From Alphaproteobacteria bacterium (GTDB taxonomy: Bacteria > Pseudomonadota > Alphaproteobacteria > UBA7985 > JAUIBT01): a stretch of DNA of 45,049 nucleotides. Position numbers and translations under genes: made by a program. The stretch's first letter is position 1. Each line of letters begins with the position of its first letter. The notes under the pieces were generated by a model. The model was not told the origin of the DNA, ran no database searches, and saw only the letters and a program-made list of their open reading frames with translations. This document shows, piece after piece, positions 44,600-45,049 of this stretch. Where the stretch lies: the NCBI GenBank assembly GCA_030428565.1, contig JAUIDR010000024.1, forward strand, positions 1-45,049, given 5' to 3'.

Positions 44600-44957
44600 C
44601 CCCGCTCACGCTTTGCTTGGATTGTCCGCACGCGCAGAGGGCCGCCGCCAGGTCGCCAGCCAGGTCGCCAATCTAGCCACCAGGCTGATCCTGGTGTGCG
44701 TTGGTCTGGCCAGTGCGGGCTTGCTTGCCACGGGTTTGCTTGCTGCGGGCTTAGTTGGTTCAGCGCAAGCCCAGGGCGCTTTTTCAGGCCTCAATCAGGG
44801 CGACAATCTGGGGCTGGGTTTCAACAACCCGCTGTCCGGTGAGGCCAACCCATTGCGTGAGGTGGCCGCCGTACCCTGTTCGCTCGACTTCACGGCCGAA
44901 CAAGAGATTGGCGACCGCCAGACCTATCAGCCCGTTGACGAAGTCGCGTATGCATGA
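44589..44957 (+). CDS. small exported protein after cpaC, possibly truncated
   Basis: A 122-residue frame from GTG 44589 (AGGGGG about 9 bases upstream), overlapping the end of cpaC by 11 bases. A hydrophobic signal or anchor (about 37-65) contains a three-fold repeat of a Gly-Leu-Leu-Ala type encoded by near-15-bp units; it ends in AQAQG, a good signal-peptidase site. The short mature part is acidic and has one Cys. Its position fits CpaD, but the sequence does not look like CpaD and is far shorter. Since a transposase starts 31 bases on, the C-terminus may be cut off by an insertion. Confidence 0.5.
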   Translation: MRTSPAHALLGLSARAEGRRQVASQVANLATRLILVCVGLASAGLLATGLLAAGLVGSAQAQGAFSGLNQGDNLGLGFNNPLSGEANPLREVAAVPCSLDFTAEQEIGDRQTYQPVDEVAYA

Positions 44958-44987
44958 TTCTCTGCCAGCTCGATTTGAACGGGGGAC

Positions 44988-45049
44988 ATGCAGATGGCGA
45001 TGGGGCGTCAGACAGAGCGTCAAGGTGATTTGATGTTGGCATGGTCGGA
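44988..45049 (+). CDS. probable insertion-sequence transposase, N-terminal fragment
   Basis: The frame from ATG 44988 (GGGGG 3-7 bases upstream) reads MQMAMGRQTERQGDLMLAWS and runs off the window. The GRQTERQGDLM-AW start resembles the N-terminus of a DDE transposase group I associate with IS1182/IS5-like elements, which continue with an EMPRSPGH-type motif. Only about 20 residues are visible, so the family is tentative. If right, the element interrupts the tad locus after cpaC. Confidence 0.45.
   Translation, partial: MQMAMGRQTERQGDLMLAWS

Overview
The window reads as chromosome of a Gram-negative alphaproteobacterium. The outer-membrane porins, SecB, a Tad pilus secretin, a DUF3576 lipoprotein and a pstA with an alphaproteobacterial-type N-terminal extension all point there, as does the miaA-ilvB-ilvH-ilvC order. 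The genus cannot be fixed from sequence alone. Most of the DNA is G+C-rich; one small island near 37.0-37.3 kb is about 29% G+C by hand count.

Layout. 1-111 is the C-terminal tail of an IS630-type transposase. 0.6-2.2 kb carries a secreted peptidoglycan-binding-domain protein and an AbrB-type membrane protein (both minus). 2.5-10.6 kb is a phosphate-starvation island in two divergent arms. The minus arm is pstS, a soluble phoR-like kinase and an atypical OmpR-type regulator. The plus arm is pstC-pstA-pstB-phoB. Between the arms lie two Pho-box-like direct repeats, one in each orientation. No phoU is present. 10.8-15.5 kb holds miaA and ilvB-ilvH-ilvC, ending in a strong bidirectional terminator that also serves the convergent degP/htrA-type protease gene. 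17.6-19.7 kb encodes a membrane-bound nucleotide-sugar 4,6-dehydratase. 19.9-25.3 kb is mixed housekeeping: a repeat-rich membrane protein, a YmdB-like phosphoesterase, xth, a small membrane protein, an orphan OmpR-type regulator and a YggS-type PLP protein.

25.7-29.4 kb holds three tandem porin genes. The outer two are about 85% identical and share a copied terminator; the middle one is divergent. Then come a DUF3576 lipoprotein, a gamma-glutamylcyclotransferase-like protein, dnaK-dnaJ with a candidate RpoH promoter, and an M17 aminopeptidase. 36.3-37.6 kb is a decayed, AT-rich accessory patch with a broken gene and a small orphan gene. It is followed by a D-2-hydroxyacid dehydrogenase and secB. 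39.5-45.0 kb carries a LuxO/NtrC-like sigma-54 regulator with a very long disordered linker. After it come a frameshifted tadD-like lipoprotein gene, a cpaC/rcpA secretin gene, a small secreted protein and the start of what looks like a second IS transposase.

The most unusual property of the window is its density of short tandem repeats (units of 10-17 bp). They occur both between genes and, in 15-bp frame-preserving form, inside two proteins. The best leads for undescribed biology are the PhoU-less phosphate island with its odd second regulator, the repeat-expanded linker of the sigma-54 regulator with a basic micro-ORF overlapping its start, a possible ilvB leader peptide, and the porin triplet.
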